Positions 12,631-21,204 of a stretch of 21,726 bases of DNA are shown one piece after another. The translations under genes were made by a program, and so were the position numbers. The stretch comes from a virus. The first letter of the stretch is position 1. Every line of letters starts with the position of its first letter. Location: the IMG/VR virus record IMGVR_UViG_3300040751_002061, positions 1-21,726 of that record; one strand, written 5' to 3'. A model generated the notes under the pieces. The model was not told where the DNA came from. It did no database searches and saw nothing but the letters and a program-made list of their open reading frames with translations.

Positions 12631-12690
12631 AAAAGGTACTCCCAGACCTATGGGTAGGCGTTGGGGTTTATATTCCGACCCCGACCTTTT
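12631..12690. other. GC-rich inverted-repeat block, possible cos/terminator
   Basis: AAAAGGT (about 12631-12637) and ACCTTTT (12684-12690) form an outer inverted repeat. Inside it are CCTA/TAGG around TGGG and a TTGGGGT/ACCCCGA stem with a 10-base loop (12661-12684, including one G-U pair). The block lies between an unknown gene and the small-terminase gene and is unusually GC-rich. The right side has only four T; on the minus strand the stem is followed by a run of six T. Besides a terminator it could be the cohesive-end nicking region, by its place ahead of the small-terminase gene. Confidence 0.45.
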
Positions 12691-12714
12691 AAAAATCACA
12701 CCACTTTTTAGCTC

Positions 12715-12834
12715 TCTGACCTTGGAAATAATAGAAACCCTACAAAACAAATGGTTTATTGTATTAAAAAGGCTTATTATTATTGACTTTCTGACCAAAG
12801 TCAGATAAGGTCAGACAAATTACAAAAAGTCAGA
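12715..12834. repeat. five RGTCAGA boxes upstream of small terminase
   Basis: The 7-mer RGTCAGA occurs at 12799-12805, 12809-12815 and 12828-12834 on the + strand and at 12715-12721 and 12790-12796 on the minus strand. The second minus and first plus copies face each other as TCTGAC-CAAA-GTCAGA. Such clustered boxes next to a small-terminase gene are typical of cosB/pac-type binding sites; binding is inferred. Confidence 0.65.
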
Positions 12835-12852
12835 CAAACTATTACTATTAAG

Positions 12853-13548
12853 ATGATATTACTCGCATTGCCGCATCTTAAAAAGCATTTAGGTATTGCT
12901 AAACAATCTGTTGCGTATCTTGCAAATAAAACAATAAAAGATGCTGTTATATTCCGTGATAAAAGCAAATACATAGATATAAACCATGCATTGTTCAAAA
13001 ACTACTACAAAACAAAAGAGAAAAATCTCAAGCAAAGTTATAGCGAGTTTGTAGAAGCGTGTAAGCCTGATTGTATTATTCTTGAGACAAGTGGAGCGGT
13101 AGAGCAACAAACAATACAGAAGCGTGGTACTGCTTTAGATAAAGCCAACATCATTACTAAACACCAAATAGACCAGTTAACCAATCTTACATTGCAAGAG
13201 TTGCTAGACCAGCACGGAGATAGTTTATATAACTATACAGCAATCATGGAGGCACACAAAGCCACTTTAGAGCTTCAAAAGCTAGCAAATCAGGTATGTA
13301 AACAAAGAGGGGAGCTAATAGACGCAGAAGTTTTAACAAAGACGTGCAAAGGGTATTTAGATGCTTTAGCAGGTGCATTACTAACTGACTTTGTAAACTG
13401 GAGCGTTCAGGAAGTAGCAGCATTGACAGATTGCAGCAAACAAAAACAAATATTACTGACTGATAAATTTAAGGCAGAACTTAGCAGACAACTAAAAAAC
13501 ACGCAATCTAGAACAATCAAAGCAATAGAGAAAGCACAAGAGGTATAA
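12853..13548 (+). CDS. terminase small subunit (Nu1-like)
   Basis: A 231-residue protein whose N-terminal part (LPHLKKHLGIAKQSVAYLAN..., then YIDINHALFKNYY) is a winged-helix-like DNA-binding domain of the Nu1 type. A helical middle (residues about 85-150, with ELQKLANQVCKQRGELIDAE) and a basic C-terminus (KNTQSRTIKAIEKAQEV) follow. Small terminases recognise the phage packaging site and recruit the large subunit, encoded 100 bases downstream. No ribosome site precedes ATG 12853, and the frame is open upstream to 12787 across the RGTCAGA boxes, so an upstream non-ATG start is possible. The family call rests on position plus the HTH. Confidence 0.7.
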   Translation: MILLALPHLKKHLGIAKQSVAYLANKTIKDAVIFRDKSKYIDINHALFKNYYKTKEKNLKQSYSEFVEACKPDCIILETSGAVEQQTIQKRGTALDKANIITKHQIDQLTNLTLQELLDQHGDSLYNYTAIMEAHKATLELQKLANQVCKQRGELIDAEVLTKTCKGYLDALAGALLTDFVNWSVQEVAALTDCSKQKQILLTDKFKAELSRQLKNTQSRTIKAIEKAQEV

Positions 13549-13647
13549 TATTGCAGAATCAAGAATTTATAAAACGCTTATATAATAATAGTTTAGTATA
13601 CTTGCTGTCCGTGGTTGGTAAATTTTACTTATTGTAATTATTGCATA

Positions 13648-16041
13648 ATGAAATTAAGAATATCATTACAAGAATTAGGTATAGTTGCCACTAATAAGCA
13701 ACTAACTTATGAACAAGCGACGTTTTACAGCACGCTGTACAGCTTATTAATTAACTGCATGGGTAAAGGTGCAGAATCTCAAAACATTAATAATGCCAAA
13801 AAGATAATAGATTTATTGGTTGCTCATGGATTAGAGCAAGAAATTGCTAGCAGTTACCACAAACTCAAGGCACAAACGCCAGACGAGGTGCAACAAGAAC
13901 TAGCCACACAACAAACCATAAGCAATCTAATTGTGTATGTATGGTTTAAATATTGCCAAGAAAAAAAGCAATCCATTCATTTATTAGATTTTGAAGAATC
14001 CAACATAGCAACGGATACACAAGAGCAAGCAGAACCAATTAAAACAGCGATCTGGATACCGCCAGAGTTTGACAAAGAGAAATATTTACAGGTATGGCGT
14101 AATTTATTAAATACAAGCGTTACACTGTCTGTCAGTGCGTGGGCTGAACAAACAAGAATATTAGGAGCAACAAGTAATAGAGCTAATACTTTATATGATT
14201 ATAGTGTTATGCCATATCTAAAAGAAATAGCAGATAATTTAAGCATTAACAGCGACACGCAAGAAGTAGCACTGATGAAAGGTGTGCAGCTTGGTGGCAC
14301 TGTAGGTATTTTAGAAAACTTTATTGGATACGGCATAGAGCATGTAAGCAATGCATCCATGCTAATGGTTACAGCTACAGACGACCTAGCCAAAGAGCGT
14401 ATGGATAAATACATTAAACCTATGATTCTAGCTTCCAATCTAGAGGATAGAATTATTTCTAGCGACTTTTTTAGCAAGAATAAAAAAAGCGGTGCAACTA
14501 GTAAACAGATGGAATGGGTAGGCGGTGGCTATTTAAAAGCAATCGGTAGCAATAGTGGCTCTAGTTTACGTTCATTGCCAATTAAATATTTATTACTAGA
14601 TGAAACAGACAGTTACCCAGAGAAAGTAGGTAAAGATGGCGACCCAGTCGCTCTAGCTGTAGCACGTACAACCACTTTTGGAGCTAATAAAAAAATATTG
14701 TATATCAGCACGCCATTAATTGAGGAAACTAGCCAGATATACAAAGCGTATCTGGTAGGAGACCAGAGAAAATACGTAGTACCATGCTTAGAGTGCGGAG
14801 AGTATCAAGACCTAGTTTTTAACAAAGTAAATAAGGAAACAGGGGAGATTTACGGTTTAACTTTCAAAACTCTAGAAAATGGCAATCTAGATTATGATAG
14901 CGTTGAATATTTATGTAGAGCTTGCCAACATCCACACAAAAACTATCACAAGACAGAAATGCTTGCACGTGGCAAATGGATGCCAACAGCAGAACCGCAA
15001 AAACAGGGTGCTGTTAGTTACCAGATAAGCGGTTTATATTCTCCTGCCAGTTTTAAATCTTGGGAGGATATTTGCTATGATTGGTTGCAATGTTGGGATA
15101 TTTACTCAAACAAGCCAAAGGACATAGACAAGCTACAAGTATTTTACAATAATAATCTAGGCGTACCGTTTAGGGAAGTGAGGGAAAAATTACAACTGTC
15201 TGTAATCTCGCAACATAGGCGTAATTATGCTAGATACGTATTACCGCAATCATACGCAGAAAAACATGCAGGGCAAAAAATAAGATTAATTACCGCAGCG
15301 GTAGACGTACATGCAGATAATCTAGCTGTAATTATTACAGGCTGGGCGGGTGGTAGATGCTTTCTACTAGATTACACACGAATTAAGGGCAAATGTATTC
15401 ATGCAGATGATAAATCATGGCAGGATTTATGGGAGTTGATGAGCAAGCAGTATACAGGAGTAGATGAGGCAGACCCAGTTACAGTAGCAGCTATTTTTAT
15501 TGATACAGGCTATAAGCAATACACAGTAGCCAACGCAGCTAGTAACGCTCCTGAAAATATTAAAAAGAAAATACAATTAATAAAAGGTGAGAGCAGTGGA
15601 AAAATTAAACAAGTAAATTTTAAATACGGTACAAAGAATTTAGCAGGTTACAGGCAGATAATTATATACATTGATAATTATAAAGATTTAATCCATGGGA
15701 AATTACAGTATGCATGGCAACAGGGCGAAACTATGCCAGATGGACACTTCAATACTTACAACACAATATCTACACAGCAATTAAAAGAATTAACTAACGA
15801 GAGTAAACAAGAAGTAGTAGATAAACCGACTGGCAAGATTATCGGTTATAAGTGGCACAGAACAGGAGATAATGAATTATTTGATGGTTTAGTGTATAAT
15901 TACTGTGCTATTGAGTTTATAGCACAGGTATACTACAATGATTATGCTAAAAAATATACAGACTTGCCAGAATTTGATTTAGCGTATTTTTGGCAAACAT
16001 TATTTCCTATAATTGAGCAACAAACTTTTAACAATGACTAG
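13648..16041 (+). CDS. terminase large subunit, GpA family, with N-terminal extension
   Basis: A 797-residue protein. The GpA-family core begins near residue 155 (VTLSVSAWAEQTRIL). It includes the deviant ATP-binding loop KGVQLGGTVG near 210, the LLLDETDSYP box near 312, a CLECG...CRAC zinc pair near 379-430, nuclease-region acidic residues (AAVDVHADN near 550, IFIDTGYK near 616) and LFDGLVYNY near 742. It drives DNA into the prohead and cuts the ends. About 150 N-terminal residues precede the normal start of the family and match nothing I know. ATG 13648 is preferred over TTG 13615, although no ribosome site is visible. The end overlaps the next gene by eight bases. Confidence 0.9.
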   Translation: MKLRISLQELGIVATNKQLTYEQATFYSTLYSLLINCMGKGAESQNINNAKKIIDLLVAHGLEQEIASSYHKLKAQTPDEVQQELATQQTISNLIVYVWFKYCQEKKQSIHLLDFEESNIATDTQEQAEPIKTAIWIPPEFDKEKYLQVWRNLLNTSVTLSVSAWAEQTRILGATSNRANTLYDYSVMPYLKEIADNLSINSDTQEVALMKGVQLGGTVGILENFIGYGIEHVSNASMLMVTATDDLAKERMDKYIKPMILASNLEDRIISSDFFSKNKKSGATSKQMEWVGGGYLKAIGSNSGSSLRSLPIKYLLLDETDSYPEKVGKDGDPVALAVARTTTFGANKKILYISTPLIEETSQIYKAYLVGDQRKYVVPCLECGEYQDLVFNKVNKETGEIYGLTFKTLENGNLDYDSVEYLCRACQHPHKNYHKTEMLARGKWMPTAEPQKQGAVSYQISGLYSPASFKSWEDICYDWLQCWDIYSNKPKDIDKLQVFYNNNLGVPFREVREKLQLSVISQHRRNYARYVLPQSYAEKHAGQKIRLITAAVDVHADNLAVIITGWAGGRCFLLDYTRIKGKCIHADDKSWQDLWELMSKQYTGVDEADPVTVAAIFIDTGYKQYTVANAASNAPENIKKKIQLIKGESSGKIKQVNFKYGTKNLAGYRQIIIYIDNYKDLIHGKLQYAWQQGETMPDGHFNTYNTISTQQLKELTNESKQEVVDKPTGKIIGYKWHRTGDNELFDGLVYNYCAIEFIAQVYYNDYAKKYTDLPEFDLAYFWQTLFPIIEQQTFNND

Positions 16042-16288
16042 TAGTACATTCTGGAGCGAGCAAAAAACACAAATAGAAACGCAACTAGCACAGGTTAGAA
16101 GTGCTATATCTGCATTATTGGTCGGAGGAGTTGAAAGTTACCAGATAGACGATGGGCAAAGCCGACAATCTGTAACTAAACTAGATATTGATAATCTACA
16201 CAAACTAGAAGCACACTATCTATCACAACTAAAAGCCATTGATAACTATCAAAATCCAGATTTAGCTAAAATCGGAGTAGCTTTATAA
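16034..16288 (+). CDS. gpW-like head-tail joining protein
   Basis: An 84-residue protein with two helices flanking a small loop (LAQVRSAISALLVGGVESYQ, then LDIDNLHKLEAHYLSQLKAI), the layout of lambda gpW-type proteins that join the DNA-filled head to the connector. The ATG at 16034 is taken as the start because it precedes the conserved part; it overlaps the terminase gene by eight bases and ends with a one-base overlap with the portal gene. Location between terminase and portal supports the call. Confidence 0.75.
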   Translation: MTSSTFWSEQKTQIETQLAQVRSAISALLVGGVESYQIDDGQSRQSVTKLDIDNLHKLEAHYLSQLKAIDNYQNPDLAKIGVAL

Positions 16289-17940
16289 TGCCTTATACTC
16301 AAGAATTTAAAAATAAAGTAGTAGCAGAATCATCTACTACAAGTGCTAGACAGCTAGCAGAAAAATATAATGTATCTAATGGAACTATAAGCAACTGGAT
16401 TAAACAGGCTAATACGGCAACACAGGAAGCCGTACAACCGCAAATACAAGCATATAATAGTGGTAGTAGCAATATTGGCTATAGCAATGATTTTACCGCT
16501 GCCTTTCAATTACGACTTTTTGAAAACGACACAGTAAACACGGCTAACGCAAGCAACACAGCTTTAGATTATAGCAGATGGGCTAATTTAGCGTATGGAG
16601 CAAGAACTCTATACATGCAAAACGGCATAGCAGCTACTATAGTAGATAGATTGGTAGCTAGCGTGGTAAATACAGGGCTAATATTACAAGCAATCACTGA
16701 TAATCTGGAAGACAGCAAAGTTATAGAAAAAAACTTCAAGTTGTGGGCTGATAATCCCTACTTGTGCGATTATTCACAACAGAGAAACTGGAGCGAGTTA
16801 CAAGCACAAATATATCAATTATCTCTAGTTTATGGTGATGTGTTGGTTGTAGCACACGCAAGTAAACAAAACAATTTGCCAGTAATACAAGTAATATCTA
16901 CTGACAAACTAACCAACCCATTAAATGCCAATTTACCAGATGGGCATTATATGCAAGATGGTGTGCAGATTAATAAATTTGGCAAACAAGTTGCATACTG
17001 GGTAACGGCTGCAAATGGTACAGTTAAAAAAATAAGTGCATACGGTCGTGTCAGTGGCATGAAGCGTACAGCGTGGTTAGTGTATGGACACAGGACAAGA
17101 CGTGTAAATGGTGTCAGAGGATATCCGCCTCTTAGCGTTGTATATGAATTTTTAAAAGATGTAGACAAACTAAGCAAAGCTAATATTAAAAAAGGCTTAC
17201 TATCATCACAAATAGCTGCTTTTGTTAAAAAGAGCAAGGTAGAAAGTAATAGTTTGCCAAATTATAATCCGCTTGCAGAAGCAGCAGGGCGTACTACTGA
17301 TAAAAAACTAACAACAACAGATAATGATAATGATGTAAACTTTAGAAAGCATAGCATTCTAGATGGCTCTGTTGTAACTGGCTTAAATGCTGGTGAAGAA
17401 ATAGTGCAAATTAAACAGGAAAGCATGGGTACTGACTTTATTAGCTACCAACAAGCACAGATAAAAATTTGTGCTTATGCTTTAGAAGTACCACCCAATG
17501 TTTTTGGTATGGAATATGACCAGAGTTTTAATGCAACCCAAGCTACTAATAACCAATTCAACGCAGCTATAGAAGGAAAAAGAATAGCATTGATAAACCA
17601 ACATTATAACCATGTATACAGCTCTTTTATCCTTGGTTTAGCTGTAAATAATTCACTGTCTACCAGCAACAACATTGTAATAGCATTCACTGCTAGAGAT
17701 GGTTTAGCTTTTTATAGTTATTGTGTTTGCGGCTGGATAGGTAAAGTAATTCAAACAAGCGACTTGAAGAAGACAACGGCTGCACTTGTAGACCAGATAG
17801 AAAATAAATTAATCACAAGAGAGCAAGCGACTAACAGATTAAATAATGGTAGTTTTGAAAGCAATATAGCTAAACAAGCAGAAGAAAATAAAAAGTTAGA
17901 AGAATTAGGGCTTGTTGCAGATGAGCAAGAAGAACAATAA
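16288..17940 (+). CDS. portal protein with N-terminal transposase-type HTH
   Basis: A 550-residue protein. Residues about 60-530 match the lambda-family portal (for example LDYSRWANLAYGARTLYMQN, GIAATIVDRLVASVVNTGL, later QESMGTDFISYQQAQIKICA). It forms the ring through which DNA enters the head. Residues 3-38 are an extra helix-turn-helix of the kind found at the front of IS3-type transposases (YTQEFKNKVV...ARQLAEKYNVSNGTISNWIKQ). The frame is unbroken, and no other ATG precedes the portal part (next Met near residue 110), so the fusion is real in this sequence. The start overlaps the gpW-like gene by one base. Confidence 0.9.
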   Translation: MPYTQEFKNKVVAESSTTSARQLAEKYNVSNGTISNWIKQANTATQEAVQPQIQAYNSGSSNIGYSNDFTAAFQLRLFENDTVNTANASNTALDYSRWANLAYGARTLYMQNGIAATIVDRLVASVVNTGLILQAITDNLEDSKVIEKNFKLWADNPYLCDYSQQRNWSELQAQIYQLSLVYGDVLVVAHASKQNNLPVIQVISTDKLTNPLNANLPDGHYMQDGVQINKFGKQVAYWVTAANGTVKKISAYGRVSGMKRTAWLVYGHRTRRVNGVRGYPPLSVVYEFLKDVDKLSKANIKKGLLSSQIAAFVKKSKVESNSLPNYNPLAEAAGRTTDKKLTTTDNDNDVNFRKHSILDGSVVTGLNAGEEIVQIKQESMGTDFISYQQAQIKICAYALEVPPNVFGMEYDQSFNATQATNNQFNAAIEGKRIALINQHYNHVYSSFILGLAVNNSLSTSNNIVIAFTARDGLAFYSYCVCGWIGKVIQTSDLKKTTAALVDQIENKLITREQATNRLNNGSFESNIAKQAEENKKLEELGLVADEQEEQ

Positions 17941-17956
17941 AATATAGAGGTTATAA

Positions 17957-19036
17957 ATGAGTAATAAAATTTGGGCTATAGATGAGAACAATATCACGCT
18001 AGCTAAAGAGATTAGTGCAGTTGATAAAACATTGCTAGATACTAATGTTAAAACTAACATTTTAACATTACAGGGCAACACAGCAATTATAGCAATCAAA
18101 GGCACACTTGGATTCACTCCTAACTTGATGCAACAAATTATGGGAGTAACCGCAACAAGTTATGAGGATATTATTGAAGCAGTAGAGCTAGCCAACACTG
18201 ACGATGAGATAGAGCAAATAGCATTAGATGTAAATTCTGGCGGTGGTGCAGTTAATGATAGCTTATGGTCTGCAAGCGATGCAATCTATACAAGCAAAAA
18301 GCCAGTTACAGCGTATGTATCAAATAATTGTTGTAGTGGAGCGTACTTGTTAGCCAGCCAAGCAAGCGGTGGCATAATTGCAAAGCACGACCTAACAAAT
18401 ATAGGTAGCATAGGTGTGATTGCTTTTTATAAGAAGCCAGACGAAAAAATGATGGTAATGCGTTCAAGCAATGCAAATTTAAAAAATGCAGACCCAGAGC
18501 AATACCCAGAGCAATATCAAGCTAAGATAGATGCTGTAGAAAAATACTTTATAAATCATATTAGTAGAAGTTTAGGCTTGACAAATGAGAAAATTATTGC
18601 AGACTTTGGCAAAGGTGCTACAATTACTGCATTAGAAGCCTTAGAAAGAGGCATGATAAAACAAATTTACACTCCTGATATGTTTGGAAAAAAAGAACAG
18701 CCAGAGGCACAAGTAGAACAAGCTGCTAGTGTTGATGTAGAGCAAATAAAAGCAGAATCATACCAAGCTGGTATAGTTGCAGAGCGTGAAAGAGTTGCAA
18801 CATTAAATGAGTTTGCAGCTAAGTACAACGCACCAGAATCAGCAATAAAAGCTGTAGAAGAGGGTTTATCTGTTCAAGATTGCATGGAAGCCATGCTGCA
18901 GGAGCAACAAAGAAACTTAACAGCTAAAACTATTCAGGAAGACGTAGAAGCCGTATCTGTAGCAGATACTCAAGAACAAGATTTAGAAACTGCAAGTGCA
19001 GAAATGAAAGAAGCATTAGAAACCATAGGAGCGTAA
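17957..19036 (+). CDS. S49 peptidase, head maturation protease (gpC-like)
   Basis: A 359-residue protein. The S49 domain (residues about 40-225) has the usual LDVNSGGGAVNDSLW box and a serine in CCSGAYLLAS (Ser127), plus Lys176 at the spacing expected for the Ser-Lys pair. The C-terminal 120 residues are acidic and helical, as in lambda gpC, whose last part provides scaffold. It processes the capsid during head assembly. GAGG lies 7 bases ahead of the start. The decoration gene follows after four bases. Confidence 0.9.
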   Translation: MSNKIWAIDENNITLAKEISAVDKTLLDTNVKTNILTLQGNTAIIAIKGTLGFTPNLMQQIMGVTATSYEDIIEAVELANTDDEIEQIALDVNSGGGAVNDSLWSASDAIYTSKKPVTAYVSNNCCSGAYLLASQASGGIIAKHDLTNIGSIGVIAFYKKPDEKMMVMRSSNANLKNADPEQYPEQYQAKIDAVEKYFINHISRSLGLTNEKIIADFGKGATITALEALERGMIKQIYTPDMFGKKEQPEAQVEQAASVDVEQIKAESYQAGIVAERERVATLNEFAAKYNAPESAIKAVEEGLSVQDCMEAMLQEQQRNLTAKTIQEDVEAVSVADTQEQDLETASAEMKEALETIGA

Positions 19037-19040
19037 AAAT

Positions 19041-19418
19041 ATGACTACAACTACTTTATCTAAAGTTATTCTTAGCAACTTAGAGCCAAGAGATGAAACT
19101 TTAACTGCAACAATTAAAACTTACCCAGTTGGTACTTTGCTAGCTAGAGATACTTCTACTCTAAAGTTAGTACCCTTTGTAAAAGGTGGCAGCACTAACG
19201 GCAACGGCATTATAAACAGTGTTTTAAGTGCAGAGTTAGTAGCAAGTGCAGCACAAGACTATAATGTATCTACAATGATAGCAGGACAAGTTGACAAAAA
19301 TTTATTAATAATTGATGCAGACGGCAATGCTAGTAACGTAGACGCTGCAATAGTAGATGAGTTGGCAAAGATGGGCATATACGCACAATCTTACGCTAAA
19401 AACACTGCAGGTTTTTAA
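19041..19418 (+). CDS. head decoration protein D-like
   Basis: A 125-residue protein of the lambda gpD (HDPD) type. The features are the acidic-polar N-terminus, YPVGTLLARDTSTLKLVPF, the GNGIINSVLSAELVASA strand pair, and a closing AELA-like KMGIYAQSYAKNTAGF. It stabilises the expanded capsid as trimers. It has an AGGAG site nine bases upstream and lies in the usual place between protease and capsid genes. Confidence 0.85.
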   Translation: MTTTTLSKVILSNLEPRDETLTATIKTYPVGTLLARDTSTLKLVPFVKGGSTNGNGIINSVLSAELVASAAQDYNVSTMIAGQVDKNLLIIDADGNASNVDAAIVDELAKMGIYAQSYAKNTAGF

Positions 19419-19435
19419 TTTAACAGGATAATATA

Positions 19436-20506
19436 ATGACTAGAAAACTTTTAGACACTGCTTATAGCGAAGTATTACAGGAGCGTACTATTGCACGTTC
19501 ATTTTTTAACGTAGATAAAAATATAGGTCAAGCTGGCGTTGTTGAATATGACACTCAATTAATGCAACAGAAAGCTGCTGAGCGTAAAAATGCAGACAGT
19601 GGTTATTCACAAAACACAGCTGGCTCTTTTGTTACTAAGACTGTCAAACCAGCAAATTACAAAGAAGAGTTCAAAGTATCTGCTTCTAGCGTGCAAGAAA
19701 AGCAATTTGGTGGCAGTAACGATATTTTAACGCCAGAACAAATAACTTTAGTTCCTGACTTTGTAAGTAACGTAGTAGTGCCAGAAGCTAGCAAAGTTGC
19801 CAACAAAATAGTAACAGATTTAGACTTGCAAGCTGTTGAGATTTTAACTACAGGTGGTGTATCTGCTAGTGATAAGTTTGAAGGTGCTGTTTACATTGCA
19901 AGCAATGACACTAACTTTTTTGACACTGTAGGCACAGTCTGGACTGACAACGCAGCTACTCCAATTAGTGATTTAACTGCTTTAGCTAAAACAATCAAAA
20001 TTAATGGCATGAAGTCTATTGATAACATCATTATGAATGATGCTACTTATGACAAATTTATCAGCCGTTCTAGTGTTAAAAATGCTTTAGAAACTCGCAG
20101 AATTGAGCTTGGCTCTATTTCATTGCCAGCAAACACTGCATCTAGTGCTAATTACTTTGGTGATATATTAATCAACGGCAAACGTGTGAAAATATGGGTA
20201 GAATCTGCTTACTACACTAACAATTCAGGTGTACAAACTCCTTTTATACCTGACAACAAAGTGATTTTAGTATCAGACGACAACCGTTTTGAGCAATATT
20301 TTGGAAGTCTTGCTAGATTTGATGTAGATGCAAGTAATGCTAGCTTAGTAAACTTGTTATCTGGCGGTATTAATGTAGAAAACAACTTGCAAATTAACCA
20401 AATAGCTACTATTGATAAATATAAAACAGGGTTAGAAATAGCATTAGATTGTTCTGCTTTGCTAGTAGCTAAGTCTAAAGGCTTTGGTTGCTTAACTGTT
20501 GCATAA
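19436..20506 (+). CDS. major capsid protein, gpE-like
   Basis: A 356-residue HK97-fold capsid of the lambda gpE group. The front contains the repeat-free N-arm (LLDTAYSEVLQERTIARSFF), the DTQLMQQKAAERKN segment and the KTVKPANYKEEFKVSASS strand. The C-terminal part contains ILINGKRVKIWVESAYYTN and the KVILVSDDNRFEQYFG loop. It forms the head shell. The gene is preceded by AGGATAATA and sits between the decoration gene and two small genes. Confidence 0.9.
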   Translation: MTRKLLDTAYSEVLQERTIARSFFNVDKNIGQAGVVEYDTQLMQQKAAERKNADSGYSQNTAGSFVTKTVKPANYKEEFKVSASSVQEKQFGGSNDILTPEQITLVPDFVSNVVVPEASKVANKIVTDLDLQAVEILTTGGVSASDKFEGAVYIASNDTNFFDTVGTVWTDNAATPISDLTALAKTIKINGMKSIDNIIMNDATYDKFISRSSVKNALETRRIELGSISLPANTASSANYFGDILINGKRVKIWVESAYYTNNSGVQTPFIPDNKVILVSDDNRFEQYFGSLARFDVDASNASLVNLLSGGINVENNLQINQIATIDKYKTGLEIALDCSALLVAKSKGFGCLTVA

Positions 20507-20507
20507 T

Positions 20508-20675
20508 ATGGCGGTTAAAAGAGAAGCTAAGAAAGAAACAAAAAAGCAAGAGGTGAAATATACTCTTGCTATTTCTATGCAAGGCTTTAAAAAAGGGCAG
20601 GAAGTAAAACCTACAGATTTTACGGAACACTCTTTTAAGCATTGGTTAGAAAAAGGTGCAATTATTAAAAAATAA
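20508..20675 (+). CDS. small head-region protein 1
   Basis: A 55-residue basic protein with KYTLAISMQGFKKGQEV, DFTEHSFKHWLEKGAIIKK. The layout (strand, glycine turn, DF, helix, L..KGAI) is close to that of the next gene's product, so the two are paralogues. Similar small proteins follow capsid genes in many phages. The start is only one base after the capsid stop, with no ribosome site. Confidence 0.7.
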   Translation: MAVKREAKKETKKQEVKYTLAISMQGFKKGQEVKPTDFTEHSFKHWLEKGAIIKK

Positions 20676-20677
20676 TT

Positions 20678-20842
20678 ATGTATATTGTTAAAGCATCCAG
20701 TATCAAGACAGATACAGGCATAAAGTATAAAGGTGCTGTAATATCAAAGTTTGATTTTAATAATCAAGCAGTTTTTCAAGATTTAGTTGATAAAAAACTA
20801 ATAGTTAAAAAATCAACAACAACTAAAAAAGAAGAGAGCTAA
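20678..20842 (+). CDS. small head-region protein 2, paralogue of preceding gene
   Basis: A 54-residue protein (YIVKASSIKTDTGIKYKGAV, then SKFDFNNQAVFQDLVDKKLIVKK) sharing the strand, YKG turn, DF, helix and KKLIVKK pattern with the previous gene. Its basic tail KKSTTTKKEES ends inside the left arm of a terminator hairpin, so its stop codon is part of that structure. Confidence 0.7.
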   Translation: MYIVKASSIKTDTGIKYKGAVISKFDFNNQAVFQDLVDKKLIVKKSTTTKKEES

Positions 20843-20856
20843 ACAGCTCTTTTTTT
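20834..20856 (+). terminator. rho-independent terminator after capsid operon
   Basis: AGAGCT (20835-20840) pairs with AGCTCT (20845-20850) around AAAC and is followed by a run of eight T. The stop codon TAA of the small gene at 20678 lies at its centre. It is the clearest terminator in the window and may set a strong drop between capsid genes and the downstream tail or connector genes. Confidence 0.8.
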
Positions 20857-20865
20857 TATTAAATC

Positions 20866-21204
20866 ATGGCATTAGTAGATATAGCCAACACTGACTTAAA
20901 CAACGCTATAAAAGCAGACATGGAGCTTGTAAACGTGCAAGCAAACAAAGATTCTGCACAGGTACAAGTTAGTGTGTTAAAAAGCCATATAGGCACTACT
21001 TTAGACCCAGAAACAGGGCAATTAATAGCTAGTGAATCAATTACTATATCATTCTTAAAACAAGAGTTAGTAGATAACGGCTTAACATTACTATCAGGTG
21101 CAAGCATTGTGAGTTGGAGCGGTAATACTTATTTATTAGATAATCAGATGCCAGACGAAACTCTAGGGTTGTATAAATGGAGCGCTACAAGATATGACAT
21201 TTAA
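20866..21204 (+). CDS. head-completion or connector-region protein
   Basis: A 112-residue protein in the place of the lambda FII/head-completion genes: after the capsid genes and overlapping by 11 bases the next tail-like gene. It has a helical front (IANTDLNNAIKADMELV), a beta middle (ESITISFLKQELVDNGLTLL) and a tryptophan-rich end (YKWSATRYDI). Exact family not recognised. There is no ribosome site, and it follows directly after the terminator, so it may depend on read-through or on an unseen promoter. Confidence 0.6.
   Translation: MALVDIANTDLNNAIKADMELVNVQANKDSAQVQVSVLKSHIGTTLDPETGQLIASESITISFLKQELVDNGLTLLSGASIVSWSGNTYLLDNQMPDETLGLYKWSATRYDI

Noticed and set aside
12650-12808. Open frame of 52 codons (MGRRWGLYSDPDLLKITPLF...) across the inverted-repeat block
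   Set aside because: It lacks a ribosome site, uses codons unusual for this sequence (GAC, CCC, TCC, AGG CGT) and coincides with the inverted repeats and RGTCAGA boxes, so a structural DNA explanation is favoured. A short gene cannot be fully excluded.
12783-12811. Possible promoter TTGACT ... TAAGGT ahead of the small-terminase gene
   Set aside because: The -10 box fits poorly (3/6), and the spacer is occupied by the RGTCAGA palindrome, so the boxes explain the sequence better.
13551-13590. TATAAT at 13581-13586 as a promoter for the large terminase
   Set aside because: No acceptable -35 box lies 16-18 bases upstream, and AT-rich sequence makes chance TATAAT strings likely.
14199-14477. 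92-codon minus-strand frame inside the large-terminase gene
   Set aside because: Opposite strand of the conserved ATPase region; no own promoter or ribosome site.
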